A DNA stretch of 64,000 nucleotides from positions 28,908 through 92,907 of the forward strand of contig CAJJBN010000028.1 of NCBI GenBank assembly GCA_905182435.1, in the 5' to 3' direction. A program made the translations under genes and the position numbers. Under the pieces are notes generated by a model. It was not told the origin of the DNA, did not search any database, and was given only the letters and a program-made list of their open reading frames with translations. Positions 9,592 through 19,474 of the stretch are shown here, one piece after another (the first letter of the stretch is position 1; every line of letters starts with the position of its first letter). The DNA comes from Opitutaceae bacterium BACL24 MAG-120322-bin51. Lineage in GTDB: Bacteria > Verrucomicrobiota > Verrucomicrobiia > Opitutales > Coraliomargaritaceae.

Positions 9592-10473
9592 CTATAACTT
9601 TCCCTCCGCGCCACTCGCATTTAAGCCATCGGGGAGTTTTTCGAGTGTGTAGACATCATAGCGATTACTCTTCCCCTCTAAGACATGACTCGGGGATGGC
9701 CCAGCTAAGGCTGGCGCAATCCGTGGGCGTTTCACCACCACTCGATAACGCGCGCACGACAACGCCGCGGTCAACAAGCCGTCTGCATCCGTATCTTGCC
9801 CGACCAACGAATGGAAGACACGCATCTCTTTCTTAACCATCGCACTCTTGGTGCGCACCGGAAACATCGGGTCGAGATACACCACATCGGGCCGCTTGGC
9901 TTCAGACACTTCACGTAAATAATTAAGTGAATCCGCTTCGACTAAAGTCATACGATCCAACACCTCAACTAAGGCTGCATCTTGCGCCACACCAAAACGA
10001 CGTGCTTGGATCATGCCATCCTCCAACAATGCGCGCACCGCAGTCACACGCTCCAGCAAAGTCATCCGACAACCTAAACTCGCGAGCACAAACGCATCAC
10101 CACCGAGCCCCGCAGTCGCATCCAATACCCACGGATACACACCACTGCGCACCCCGACCGCCTTCGCAATCATTTGTCCTTTGCCGCCACCTTGTTTGCG
10201 TCGATAGGTCACCGTCGCTCCATGAAAGTCCGCCCGAATACTCAAGCCATGCTGTTCTTCCACGGCGTGTAACACCAAGCCATCACTCGCCAACACAAAA
10301 ACAAACGCCGCACCTTCGCCAGCGCACTGAGCCGACAAGAATCGCTGCAACACCTTAGGCTTAGCTGCCGCAACTGAACAACCATCGACACAGGGCAGTT
10401 TAAACCGATTGGCCCACTGCTGCGCAGTCGCCTGTAGCGCAGAATCTAAATATACGAGTGAAGACAGTTTCAT
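9592..10473 (-). CDS. rsmJ: 16S rRNA (guanine1516-N2)-methyltransferase
   Basis: RsmJ methylates G1516 of 16S rRNA with SAM. The signatures are clear: 'YRRKQGGGKGQMIAKAVGV', the SAM-binding 'VLDATAGLGGDAFVLASLGC', 'VYLDPMFPVRTKSAMVKKEM', 'VVVKRP' and 'GKSNRYDVY' near the C-terminus. From the ATG at 10473 it is 293 residues, longer than the 250 of E. coli because of inserts in the N-terminal half. An in-frame TTG at 10530 would add 19 residues but has less support. Confidence 0.93.
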   Translation of the reverse strand: MKLSSLVYLDSALQATAQQWANRFKLPCVDGCSVAAAKPKVLQRFLSAQCAGEGAAFVFVLASDGLVLHAVEEQHGLSIRADFHGATVTYRRKQGGGKGQMIAKAVGVRSGVYPWVLDATAGLGGDAFVLASLGCRMTLLERVTAVRALLEDGMIQARRFGVAQDAALVEVLDRMTLVEADSLNYLREVSEAKRPDVVYLDPMFPVRTKSAMVKKEMRVFHSLVGQDTDADGLLTAALSCARYRVVVKRPRIAPALAGPSPSHVLEGKSNRYDVYTLEKLPDGLNASGAEGKL

Positions 10474-10530
10474 AAAACGATACGACTCACCTTGCTGCGC
10501 TGCTGCGAAATCTCCAAGTGCAAAATACAA

Positions 10531-10904
10531 TCCACTCCATCAACTGGTACCAAACGCACGAACTCGCTAAGTCGAGTCATTCTCCAAAGTCACGGCACCC
10601 ACTGAGTCCTATTCTAAATAGTCGACGAACAGGGATTCGAGTTAATCTGAACCCCCACACTTGGAATCAACGACCATCCAAGACCACTTTCAAAATACTT
10701 ATCCCAGCGACTCGCGCACTGTTGATTACACAATTCCTACACTACGTTCGTGCCAACGTAATACCACCTAAACAGAGAGACAGAGGGGTAATAACGATAA
10801 GGCCAAACTAGAGCTAACATATAAATTATACCGTCACGCGCAGCGGCTCAATCGTAGATGCAAAAAGATTGCGGCTCCTCCTTCAAGCAACTTACCTTGT
10901 CTCT
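10531..10904. other. Intergenic gap between divergent rsmJ and mscS-like gene
   Basis: About 370 bases separate the two divergent genes and must hold both promoters. I see no gene, repeat or clear hairpin in it. A 97-codon frame inside it has no recognisable features. Confidence 0.5.
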
Positions 10905-12179
10905 ATGACTTTACTCGACAACTGGCGCGCGCTGCTCGTGCCGAGCGGCACCTTCCAACTCCAGGACCTGTGGCAGCTCATCGTAGTCATCGCCCTCTTT
11001 ACTATCAGCACGAAAACATTCGGCGCGAAGGCTAACTCAGTTGTCATCACACACAGCACTCCGGCACTGTGGCTCAAGGGCAATCTCAGCTTTCTCGCCC
11101 TATGGGCTGCCCTGATCGTCGCATGGGGGATTTGTATTTTAATACCAATCGAAGCTCCGGTCTTCAGTTTCTTCAGTTTTCTCGGCATGATATGGTTGGT
11201 CATCGGCCTGCTCACCAGCCTCATCCGTGCACCGTTCTGGTCCAAATCCGTCGCTGCAGTGTGCTATTTAACCTCGGCGATGCTAAGCCTCTCGTTGGTC
11301 GATGATGGCATTGATTCATTACAAGATCTACATGTTACAATCGGCACGTCGACCATCTCCGCCTGGGGAATCCTGTCTGGTATACTTGCCTTTGCATTCA
11401 CCATGTGGGCGTGCCTCGCCGTGGCACGGATCATCGAGTCTCAAATCCAGAAAGTGCCTGGTCTGAGCCCCTCGCTGAAAGTACTGACCGCCAAGATTAT
11501 TCGTATTGTTTTCATCGTCGTCGCCACCGCCGTCTCACTCAGTTCGATGGGCATCGATTTATCCGCCCTTACCGTACTCGGTGGTGCCATCGGTTTAGGC
11601 CTCGGTTTCGGTCTGCAAAAAGTCGTTTCCAACTTTATTAGCGGCATTTTGCTGCTAGTCGATAATTCCATCAAACCTGGCGACGTAATCGAAATCGACG
11701 GCACCTATGGATGGATCAATAACCTGCGTGCACGCTATGCGTCTGTTATCACACGCGACGGCACTGAGCATCTAATCCCGAACGAAGATTTAATCACACA
11801 ACGTGTGATCAATTGGACGTTTACCAATAACCTCGTACGCATGAAAGTACCCATCGGCGTGTCCTATGACTCAGACCCGCATCAATGCCTTAAGCTGGTC
11901 ATTGCTGCTGCACAGTCGATTGACCGCGTCTTATCAGAGCCGACACCAGTTTGCCATGTACTCGGATTCGGTGATAGCTCGATCGACCTCGAGCTGCGCT
12001 TCTGGATCTCAGATCCCACCAACGGTGTGGCTAATGTCAAAAGTCAGGTACTGCTCAACATTTGGGACACGTTTAAAGAAAATAATATCGAGATCCCTTA
12101 CCCACAAAGCGACCTACACATTCGCTCAAGCGATATCGTAATGTCTTCAACAGAGCCATCCATCAGCCCAAACAATTAA
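10905..12179 (+). CDS. MscS-family mechanosensitive ion channel protein
   Basis: The 424-residue protein has about six membrane segments, longer than E. coli MscS with three. The conserved pore and beta domain follow: '[19 protein letters not shown]', '[20 protein letters not shown]', '[18 protein letters not shown]' and 'LIPNEDLI', then the C-terminal cage domain. Such channels open on osmotic downshock in the inner membrane. The Gly/Ala-rich pore helix is intact. The ATG at 10905 is preferred to an in-frame TTG at 10869. tlyA follows after 34 bp on the same strand, possibly in one transcript. Confidence 0.94.
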   Translation: MTLLDNWRALLVPSGTFQLQDLWQLIVVIALFTISTKTFGAKANSVVITHSTPALWLKGNLSFLALWAALIVAWGICILIPIEAPVFSFFSFLGMIWLVIGLLTSLIRAPFWSKSVAAVCYLTSAMLSLSLVDDGIDSLQDLHVTIGTSTISAWGILSGILAFAFTMWACLAVARIIESQIQKVPGLSPSLKVLTAKIIRIVFIVVATAVSLSSMGIDLSALTVLGGAIGLGLGFGLQKVVSNFISGILLLVDNSIKPGDVIEIDGTYGWINNLRARYASVITRDGTEHLIPNEDLITQRVINWTFTNNLVRMKVPIGVSYDSDPHQCLKLVIAAAQSIDRVLSEPTPVCHVLGFGDSSIDLELRFWISDPTNGVANVKSQVLLNIWDTFKENNIEIPYPQSDLHIRSSDIVMSSTEPSISPNN

Positions 12180-12213
12180 GACCGTTCTGCCGACGACAGA
12201 CCCTCACATTAAC

Positions 12214-12969
12214 ATGCCTACCGTTAAAAAAATCCGTCTCGACGAACTGCTCGTCGCTCAAGGACTCGCCGACACTCGCTCGCGCGCCAAAGCGCTTATC
12301 CTCGCAGGTAAAGTCAAACTCGGCACCGATCGACTGGATAAGCCAGGCCGCAGTCTACCTGCTGATGCCCCTATTGAAGTCGAATCCCCCCCCCGCTTCG
12401 TCAGTCGAGGCGGAGAAAAACTCGAAGGCTTTCTTGATCAATTCAAAATTGATGTCACCGGACTGCGCCACCTCGACGTAGGTGCCTCCACTGGCGGCTT
12501 TACTGATTGCTGCCTGCAACGCGGCACAATCAGCGCAACCTGTGTCGATGTCGGCCGCGCACAGATGCATAACCAGCTCATCCAAGACCCGCGCGTCACC
12601 AATATCGAAAAGACCAATGCACGGCACTTACAGATCGGCGACTTGCCTTTCGATAATTATCCACTGATCGTCATGGACCTTTCCTTCATTTCGCTCACCA
12701 AGGTACTGCCAGCAGTGTGGCAATTCCTCGCGCCCGAAGGCCGACTGATCGCTCTGGTAAAACCACAGTTCGAAGCCGAAAAGCGCGAAGTCGATGCCGC
12801 CCGCGGTATCATCCGCGACCAAGCAATCCAACAGCGTGTGTTGGCAAGCATTCAAGCATTCGCCCTCGAGCAACTCACAGGAGCCTCACTCATCGGCACA
12901 ATGGACTCGCCGATCAAAGGCACTGATGGCAACCGCGAATTCCTAATGGGACTCACTCGACAGAGTTAG
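12214..12969 (+). CDS. tlyA: TlyA-family rRNA methyltransferase
   Basis: The 251 residues show an N-terminal S4 RNA-binding domain ('[20 protein letters not shown]') followed by an FtsJ-like SAM methyltransferase domain ('[18 protein letters not shown]', 'VDVGRAQMH', '[18 protein letters not shown]', 'LVKPQFE'). TlyA enzymes 2'-O-methylate cytidines of 16S and/or 23S rRNA; older annotations call it hemolysin A. Length and all motifs are normal. Confidence 0.96.
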   Translation: MPTVKKIRLDELLVAQGLADTRSRAKALILAGKVKLGTDRLDKPGRSLPADAPIEVESPPRFVSRGGEKLEGFLDQFKIDVTGLRHLDVGASTGGFTDCCLQRGTISATCVDVGRAQMHNQLIQDPRVTNIEKTNARHLQIGDLPFDNYPLIVMDLSFISLTKVLPAVWQFLAPEGRLIALVKPQFEAEKREVDAARGIIRDQAIQQRVLASIQAFALEQLTGASLIGTMDSPIKGTDGNREFLMGLTRQS

Positions 12970-13122
12970 CACTCCAAACGTCTGCTCAATAACGCGGCGG
13001 GAATTATTCGTAAAACAACGCTTCATCGCTGCGCCGAATACGCCTGATCAATATTGATCGATTTGCTGGCAACATACGATTTGTTGAAAAACCCACTCAG
13101 CGTACCGCACACAGCTGCCAAC

Positions 13123-14178
13123 TCAGCTTAGACCCCGCACTGCCGGTTGATGCTGACTCATGCAATGGATCGCACCACCCTCGCGGACGATGTCGCGGCA
13201 ATCAAAGCCGACAACCTCACGACTGGGATAACAATCGGCGATAATCTTCAAGGCTTCGGCATCGCGCTGCGGCTGCCCATAAGTCGGCACGAGCACCGCG
13301 CCATTAAGAACCAGATAGTTCATATAGCTCGCCGCAAGGCGCGTACCATCAAGATAGATCGGTTCTGGCAAAGGCAGGGCGACGGACGCATACGGCTGCC
13401 CCGTCGGCGTCCTGAAGGCTTGAATTCGCCGAGTGTTCTCACTCAGTGCCGCGAAATTGTCGTCATCAGAATCAGTGACCGACGCCATCAAGATACCATC
13501 ATCCTTATAGAATCGTGCGAGATTATCGATATGTCCATCGGTATCATCCCCGACCAGACCATCCTGTAGCCAGAGTACTTGGTCGATCCCCAACCCGGCA
13601 ACGAGGCGTGCTTCGATCTGCTGTTTACCTATTTCACCGTTGCGGCTTGGATTCAGTAATACGACCTCGGTAGTCAACACTTGCCCGGCACCGTTGCTTT
13701 CAATCGCGCCTCCCTCGAGAACGGTATCGAAGACCAACCGACGCACACCGACCTGATCGGCGATCCATGCGGACGCATTGTTATCTTTTTGCTGCAATGG
13801 GTACTTGTTGCCCCAGGCATTATAAGTCCAATCAGTGATACACAGTTCGGTGCCGTCTTCGTTCAGTAAAAATAACGGACCATAATCGCGGCACCATACA
13901 TCGTCTGTCTGATAGTTGTAGAGTGTCACGTCGCTGGCATCTCCAGCCTGTGCCATCAGTGCTTGCAGGTCGGCTTGCGCGGATTGTGGACAGAGCACAC
14001 ACACCGGTTGAAAACGAGCGGCGAGCACATAGAGCGCCGCGAGCTGCTCACGCACCTGCGGTAAGACGCCCGCCCACAGATCGTCACGCGTTGGCCATGC
14101 AAACCAGACAGCTGCCTGCGGCTCCCATTCAGCGGGGAAGCGATAGCCTAATTCTTTGGGCGTACTCGGAGCGTTCAT
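13123..14178 (-). CDS. aguA: Agmatine deiminase
   Basis: AguA converts agmatine to N-carbamoylputrescine and ammonia. The 351-residue protein has the peptidylarginine-deiminase-type fold with 'WEPQAAVWFAWP' at the N-terminus, 'DDVWCRDYGPLFL', 'GGAIESNG', 'GDDTDGHIDNLARF' and the catalytic Cys (about C339) in 'EGGAIHCMSQHQPA'. The next step enzyme, aguB, lies 66 bp upstream on the same strand, so the two form a putrescine operon. No arginine decarboxylase is seen in the window. Confidence 0.97.
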   Translation of the reverse strand: MNAPSTPKELGYRFPAEWEPQAAVWFAWPTRDDLWAGVLPQVREQLAALYVLAARFQPVCVLCPQSAQADLQALMAQAGDASDVTLYNYQTDDVWCRDYGPLFLLNEDGTELCITDWTYNAWGNKYPLQQKDNNASAWIADQVGVRRLVFDTVLEGGAIESNGAGQVLTTEVVLLNPSRNGEIGKQQIEARLVAGLGIDQVLWLQDGLVGDDTDGHIDNLARFYKDDGILMASVTDSDDDNFAALSENTRRIQAFRTPTGQPYASVALPLPEPIYLDGTRLAASYMNYLVLNGAVLVPTYGQPQRDAEALKIIADCYPSREVVGFDCRDIVREGGAIHCMSQHQPAVRGLS

Positions 14179-14244
14179 TTCAAAATCCCTAAATGATGCG
14201 TATCTTTACGCAAATTAATAACAGAAGCAAAACGATCCGCGCAC

Positions 14245-15135
14245 TTAATCTTCGTCGATCATACGTCGGGTCAAGCCGTCAAAGCTATCAATTCGACGAT
14301 CGCGGAAGAAGGGCCAATTTCGACGCATATCTTCCAGTGCGTTCAAATCGCAATCCGCCAAGACCAGCGCTTCCGCATCGACTGGTGCGCGCTCCAGCAC
14401 CTGCCCATAAAAATCGGACACGAAGGATTGCCCCCAAAATTCAGTGCCACCCTCAGTGCCAGTGCGATTGACCGCCGCTACGTAGCATCCATTAGCCACC
14501 GCATGTCCGCGTTGCACGGTTTCCCAGGCAGTGTGTTGGGCTGCACCTAGTTGAGCCTTCTCCTCGGCGAGCCAACCAATCGCGGTCGGATAAAATAGGA
14601 TCTCCGCACCTGCGAGCGCTGCGAGGCGAGCGGCTTCCGGATACCATTGATCCCAGCAAATAAGCACCGAAATTTTACCAAAACGTGTGTCCCACACTTG
14701 GTAACCCAGGTCACCAGGCGTGAAGTAGTATTTCTCTTCAAAGCCTGGGTCCTGCGGGATGTGCATCTTGCGGTACTTGCCGAGATACGAGCCATCAGCG
14801 TCAATCACCGCAGCCGTATTGTGATATACACCTGAAGCCCGTCGCTCAAACAGCGAACCGATGATCACCACCCCCAACTCTCCTGCCACTGCTGCAAGGA
14901 CATCAGTGGTGGGGCCAGGAACGGGCTCTGCAAGATCGAACAGCTCCGGATCTTGAGTGCGGCAAAAATAAGGGGAAGTAAACAGCTCCTGCGTGCAGAT
15001 AATCTGCGCGCCGACAGCAGCAGCTTCCCTTATTTTATCAATCGTATAGCTGAGATTGGCCTCTGCGGATCCTTGCTCACGGACCTGAATCAGTCCGATA
15101 CGCACAGTGCGATCAGTTGGAGTTCCACCTGCCAT
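14245..15135 (-). CDS. aguB: N-carbamoylputrescine amidase
   Basis: This nitrilase-superfamily enzyme releases putrescine from N-carbamoylputrescine. The catalytic triad is visible, counted from an alternative TTG start at 15144: Glu (about 53) in 'ICTQELFTSPYFC', Lys (about 126) in 'LGKYRKMHIP' and Cys (about 163) in 'VLICWDQWYPEAAR'. The last motif and the 'QDPGFEEKYYFTPGD' segment are typical of AguB. The ATG at 15135 starts just after the stop of the hisG 3' part at 15145, so hisG-aguB-aguA may be transcribed together. Confidence 0.96.
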   Translation of the reverse strand: MAGGTPTDRTVRIGLIQVREQGSAEANLSYTIDKIREAAAVGAQIICTQELFTSPYFCRTQDPELFDLAEPVPGPTTDVLAAVAGELGVVIIGSLFERRASGVYHNTAAVIDADGSYLGKYRKMHIPQDPGFEEKYYFTPGDLGYQVWDTRFGKISVLICWDQWYPEAARLAALAGAEILFYPTAIGWLAEEKAQLGAAQHTAWETVQRGHAVANGCYVAAVNRTGTEGGTEFWGQSFVSDFYGQVLERAPVDAEALVLADCDLNALEDMRRNWPFFRDRRIDSFDGLTRRMIDED

Positions 15136-15144
15136 ACACTGCAA

Positions 15145-15414
15145 TTAATAAACGACTTTATTCAGCGGGTACTCAATAATCCCCTCCGCGCCATGCGCCT
15201 TTAATGCCGGGATTAGCTCACGAGAGAGCTTCTCGTCAATAATCGTATCGATCGCGACCCATGCCTCGTCAGTAAGGCGGTTGATTGTTGGATTACGCAG
15301 GGCTGGCAATTCTTCGAGAAGCGCATCGAGCTTCACTTTCTCGATGTTAAGCTTTAAGCCCACCTTCGAGTGTGGCTTCCAGAGCCGCTTGCAACAGCAT
15401 CGCGATATTTTCAA
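15145..15414 (-). CDS. hisG: hisG C-terminal regulatory domain, out of frame with the catalytic part
   Basis: From about 15350 down, this frame encodes '[20 protein letters not shown]', then 'LRNPTINRL', '[10 protein letters not shown]' and '[13 protein letters not shown]'. This is the C-terminal histidine-binding (ACT-like) domain of long-form HisG. The codons from 15414 to about 15350 in this frame are not HisG-like; they lie over the end of the catalytic part. It is therefore not a separate gene but the second half of one hisG, displaced by +1. An expressed separate domain cannot be ruled out. Confidence 0.8.
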   Translation of the reverse strand: MKISRCCCKRLWKPHSKVGLKLNIEKVKLDALLEELPALRNPTINRLTDEAWVAIDTIIDEKLSRELIPALKAHGAEGIIEYPLNKVVY

Positions 15415-16027
15415 TCTTCTTGCGCTTCGCTGGGTTTTCCCAAGCCGCCTTATTGGCGATCAGCACAGTGTTGGTATAAAGGAGTGTATCGACGATACGT
15501 AGATTATTTGCACGCAGCGAGTTACCAGTTTCCGTAAGATCCACAATCGCATCGACCAGATCCGGCACCTTCACTTCAGTCGCGCCCCAAGAAAATTCGA
15601 CTTCGGCATTCACACCTTGGTCTTTCAAGTATTGGCCCGTGATATTAATTACTTCAGTGGCGATACGCTTGCCTTCCAAGTCCTGCACAGTCTGCACTGA
15701 GGAGGCTGCTGGCACTGCAAGCACCCACTTCGAGCGGCGGTTCGATGCGCGACTGTAAACCAAATCACATACTTCGACCACGTCAGAAGCGTTCTCACGC
15801 ACCCAGTCTTGTCCAGTCAGGCCACAATCGAAGTATCCGTGCTCGACGTAACGGCTCACTTCTTGTGCGCGCACGAAGCGACCGTCCAACTCTGCATCGT
15901 CAAAAGACGGACGATACGAGCGGGAACTCTTTGTAATACCGAAACCAGCTTTGGCAAAAAGCTTGATTGTGGAATCTTCAAGACTGCCTTTAGGCAATCC
16001 GAGCATAAGTAATGGTGACTTTTCCAT
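15347..16027 (-). CDS. hisG: ATP phosphoribosyltransferase, catalytic part of a frameshifted long-form hisG
   Basis: HisG joins ATP and PRPP in the first step of histidine synthesis. Seen here are '[20 protein letters not shown]', 'CGLTGQDWV', '[17 protein letters not shown]' and the PRPP loop region '[20 protein letters not shown]'. The frame ends '..EGGLKA-stop', exactly where the family continues 'GLKLN', and the missing C-terminal domain follows at once in the +1 frame. Reading CTT-AAG-CTT-AAC instead of CTT-AAA-GCT-TAA restores G-L-K-L-N, so one extra A in a short A run explains the break. The ATG at 16027 is preferred; the frame itself extends to 16063. Confidence 0.9.
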   Translation of the reverse strand: MEKSPLLMLGLPKGSLEDSTIKLFAKAGFGITKSSRSYRPSFDDAELDGRFVRAQEVSRYVEHGYFDCGLTGQDWVRENASDVVEVCDLVYSRASNRRSKWVLAVPAASSVQTVQDLEGKRIATEVINITGQYLKDQGVNAEVEFSWGATEVKVPDLVDAIVDLTETGNSLRANNLRIVDTLLYTNTVLIANKAAWENPAKRKKIENIAMLLQAALEATLEGGLKA

Positions 16028-16163
16028 AAGGACAGTGAACTTGATGCAGGATGTCGCTGGCACAAGGAAAATTTCAGCTAATCAGGCCACAAGAAATGAA
16101 ATAAATAATTGTAAAAAAATCTTTTGGCAGTATTTTTAAATTATAGCTTTTTGTTATTCTATT

Positions 16164-16640
16164 ATGCCCGCTCCGATTCCACTGACTTCAGGACAAAAAA
16201 CGCCCGCTTTTAGCTATGCAGAAGGCGAAGCCACGATTCATAGCAGTGAAATAACTAGCCCCTACCTCATCTATTTCTACCCGAAGGACGACACACCAGG
16301 CTGCACGAAAGAAGCCTGCGCGATCCGCGATGCTTGGGCAGACTTCGGGGCGGCTGGCCTAAAAGTTATTGGCGTAAGCAAGGATACCGAGCGCTCACAC
16401 CAAAAATTCCAAGACAAATACGCTCTGCCCTTCCCCCTGATTGCTGATACTGAGCTTGAATTGGCGAATGCCTTTGGCGTATTCGGCGAGAAGAAGTTCA
16501 TGGGGCGCACCTATGATGGCATCCACCGAATGTCCTTCCTAGTCGCAGCAGACGGCACCATTCTAACAAGCTACCCTAAAGTCAAACCAGAGGCTCATGC
16601 CGCCCAAGTATTAGAAGACTTCTCTCGGTTAACCTCTTAA
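16164..16640 (+). CDS. bcp: Thioredoxin-dependent peroxiredoxin (Bcp/PrxQ type)
   Basis: The 158-residue protein carries the BCP signature 'YFYPKDDTPGCTKEACAIRD'. The peroxidatic Cys is at about 47 and the resolving Cys five residues on at 52, as in E. coli BCP. It reduces hydroperoxides in the cytoplasm using thioredoxin. A second marker is 'VIGVSKDTERSHQKF'. It is followed after 2 bp by a response regulator gene on the same strand, so the two are likely cotranscribed. Confidence 0.95.
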   Translation: MPAPIPLTSGQKTPAFSYAEGEATIHSSEITSPYLIYFYPKDDTPGCTKEACAIRDAWADFGAAGLKVIGVSKDTERSHQKFQDKYALPFPLIADTELELANAFGVFGEKKFMGRTYDGIHRMSFLVAADGTILTSYPKVKPEAHAAQVLEDFSRLTS

Positions 16641-16642
16641 TA

Positions 16643-17389
16643 ATGAACAATCAACCCAGACCACTCATCGTCATCGCGGAGGACGACAACGACCTCGCCA
16701 CAGTGATCGCTACTCACTTGGAATTAGCTGGTATGCAAAGCCAGATCTGTAACGAAGCCGCACACGCCGAGCGTTACCTAAAAAGTAACTTTGCAAACTT
16801 ACTTCTACTGGATGTGCACTTGCCCGACTCGACTGGCTTTGCCCTGATGGATGACTTGCGCAAAAGTGGAATCTACACTCCGGTCATTTTCCTAACAGGT
16901 GAAAACGCAGAGCTTAAAAAAGTGAAGGCCCTTGAGATGGGCGGCGATGACTACATCACTAAACCTTTCAGCTATCCCGAACTGATCGCACGTATCAATG
17001 CAGTGCTGCGTCGAGCCGAAACGATCAACGATTCAAAGGTCACGCAGAATGCAACGACCACTGACGAGCTATTTTCTTTCTGCGGTGCGGTAGTCAACCC
17101 GCAGCGTCTGGAAGTGCAATTTCCGGATGGTGCAGCCGAAAGTATCGGTCGTAAAGAGCTCGGCATTTTCTCTTATCTCGCTGCGCACCCAAACAGCGTA
17201 CTAACACGTAAGAACTTAATCCACTCAGTCTGGGGGATTCATGCCGACGTGCGCAGTCGATCACTCGATCAATACATCGTAAAAATTCGTGACCTCTACA
17301 AGCGTCACGACCTCAGCCTCGATGCGTTCCGAACAGTGCACGGCGTTGGTTACATCTACGACATTAAGGATAGCGCCTCTGAAGTATAA
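16643..17389 (+). CDS. OmpR/PhoB-type response regulator, orphan
   Basis: An N-terminal receiver domain (residues 7-120) has the acidic pair 'EDDND', the phosphoacceptor Asp at about 57 in 'LLLLDVHLPDSTGF' and Lys 107 in 'DDYITKPF'. A linker is followed by a winged-helix DNA-binding domain (about 145-240, 'SVWGIHADVRSRSLDQYI' and 'FRTVHGVGYIYD'). At 248 residues it is normal for the family. No histidine kinase lies beside it, so its partner is elsewhere. Its position 2 bp after the peroxiredoxin gene hints at, but does not prove, a role in stress response. Confidence 0.92.
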   Translation: MNNQPRPLIVIAEDDNDLATVIATHLELAGMQSQICNEAAHAERYLKSNFANLLLLDVHLPDSTGFALMDDLRKSGIYTPVIFLTGENAELKKVKALEMGGDDYITKPFSYPELIARINAVLRRAETINDSKVTQNATTTDELFSFCGAVVNPQRLEVQFPDGAAESIGRKELGIFSYLAAHPNSVLTRKNLIHSVWGIHADVRSRSLDQYIVKIRDLYKRHDLSLDAFRTVHGVGYIYDIKDSASEV

Positions 17390-17557
17390 TCGAATCGATC
17401 TTCGATCGAAATTCAGTTCAGCAGGATAATACGACACAATTCGACAACTGAGCTGATGCAACAGATCAGTCTGTCATACCGCGATGCTCTCTATTCTGCT
17501 GCTCGAGAAAAGTATCCTACGGCCACATTCTGCTAAATAGCTGAGGGCCCCGCTCGA

Positions 17558-19257
17558 CTAATCCTCATCAAGTATCCACTCCGTCGCGGTTTTAGATTCG
17601 ACCTCTTCTAGGGTGGTAAAGCCAAGCAAGGCTTTCTTCAACGCATCATAACGCAACGGTCGATAACCAGCACGCCGGGCCGCAACTCCCAATTGATGAT
17701 CAGTCGAGTTCGATGAAATGAGCGTGCGCATCTCCTCAGTGATTAAGGCCAACTCATGAAAAGCGATGCGACCGAAGTAACCAGTCTGGCGACAATGCCC
17801 ACAACCAACTCCATGATACAGAAACGGCAGATGCGCCGATTCGCAGTCATTAAAATAACGATCGAACACATCACGCTCCGGCATATAAGCTTGTTTACAA
17901 TTCACACAAATCCTCGCAGCGAGGCGCTGCGCCATGACCGCTAAAATTGATGGTGCCACCATGTAAGGTTCAATTCCTAACTCAATCAGACGAACCACCG
18001 CTTGAATCGCATTATTTGTATGTAGTGTCGAAAACACGAGGTGCCCGGTCAAAGCTGCTTCAGTCGCAATTTTTGCAGTCTCAAAATCTCGTATTTCACC
18101 GACCAGCATCACATCCGGATCTTGACGTAGTAACGAGCGCAACAGGGTCGAAAATTTTAAATCAATCTTCGCATTCACCTGTGACTGAATCACACCATCC
18201 ATACGAACCTCGATTGGATCTTCAATCGTGCAAATATTCACATCCGGCGTATTGATCTCGTGCAAGGCTGCATACAAAGTCGTCGACTTCCCAGATCCGG
18301 TCGGCCCCGTTACAAACACCATACCATTCGGACTACGAATCACCTCTTTAAATGGCTCCAAAATTGTTTGCGATATAAACATCTGATCCAACGACTGGAA
18401 ATCCTTCTTGCCGGTCAGTGCTAAAATACGAAGCACGATTTTCTCGCCGTAAATAGACGGGATCACCGACACACGAAAACTCACACTCTCCGTACGGATC
18501 AGTCTCTCATACAGCGATGCTCCTATTCTTCTGTTCCGCCACATTAAGATCACTCACAATTTTAATACGTGAATTTATCGGAGCGTGAAGCGCCCTGAAA
18601 GACCTGCAGCAATCGACCATCCACACGAAAGTGCATATTTGTATGCGACTCTAACGGTTCGATATGAATATCTGATGCACGCTCTTTAATCGCAAGATAC
18701 AATATCGCATTGCACAAGCCGATGATTGACTCCGCCCCTCCCATCCCCTCGAGATCTACGGGATTTAGCTGTGCCATAATCGCGCCTTGACTACGCTCCA
18801 ACTGAGCGATCAGTTCCTGAACAGATTGGTCTGTGCTATAATGTAGCTCGATCGCATCACGAACCTCATTACTCAAACAAAATACGGGGCTAATTTCCTT
18901 ACCAGAAATCGCAGCAAGGCGACGCACTAACACCTTATCATCAGGATTAGGCATCGCCACCGTAAGCCCATTTTCCACCACATAGAGTGGCATAACATTG
19001 CCCTTTCGAGCGATTTCAATTGGCAGGTTGGCAATCGCTTCGTTGCTGATAATGGTCGAAAGTGGATTTACATATGCACGCCCCAGACGGTTACTCCATA
19101 AACGACAAGCCACATCCTTTGGGACCGCCTCCGATTCAATCAATGACTCCAACAGCTCGAGTGAGTTCTCCTCCGCACTTGCCAGTGCCAGGCTATAGGC
19201 CTCGTTTGAAATCAGAACATGCCTTTCCTCTAACTCTTCTCGTATTGTTAGACTCAT
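17558..19257 (-). pseudogene. GspE/PilB-type secretion ATPase, interrupted by frameshifts
   Basis: Two frames form one protein of about 565 residues. The 5' part (18562-19257) has the GspE N-terminal domain and '[16 protein letters not shown]'. The 3' part (17558-18553) has 'GEKIVLRIL', Walker A '[15 protein letters not shown]', the Walker B region 'DVMLVGEIRDFETAKIATE', 'STLHTNNAIQAV' and a zinc site 'CVNCKQ...CGHCRQTGY'. Between about 18530 and 18575 two shifts are needed: the expected 'INSRIKIVSDLNVAE' is readable in a third frame. These ATPases drive type IV pilus or type II secretion assembly at the inner membrane. It ends a three-gene operon with a CheY-like regulator and a small protein. 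All motifs are intact, so sequence errors are as likely as true loss. Confidence 0.85.
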
Positions 19258-19472
19258 TTTATAGTTTTTTTGATGTGGCGCTTATCGGCAAACATTTTAC
19301 CAATCTCATTGGCATCCAATAGTTCACGACGAGTATGCAGCTTACGCTCTTCGGCCACTTCCCCCAACATCTCATTGAGTGAATAACGCACGCCCTGCGC
19401 ACGATATTTCTTGCCCGTACTTGGCGCATCTTGATTACCCCCTGCTGTTATTGAATCACTCATCTTAAACAT
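19254..19472 (-). CDS. Small protein between a CheY-like regulator and a GspE-type ATPase
   Basis: This product of about 72 residues is not recognised. The first 25 residues are polar and probably disordered ('SITAGGNQDAPSTGKKYR'); the rest is predicted by eye to be charged helix ('LNEMLGEVAEERKLHTRREL', 'EIGKMFADKRHIKK'). It starts right after the regulator stop at 19475 and its stop overlaps the ATPase start as ATGA. This tight coupling makes it a likely functional partner of the ATPase. Starts at 19472 and 19463 are both possible. Confidence 0.65.
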   Translation of the reverse strand: MFKMSDSITAGGNQDAPSTGKKYRAQGVRYSLNEMLGEVAEERKLHTRRELLDANEIGKMFADKRHIKKTIK

Positions 19473-19474
19473 TA

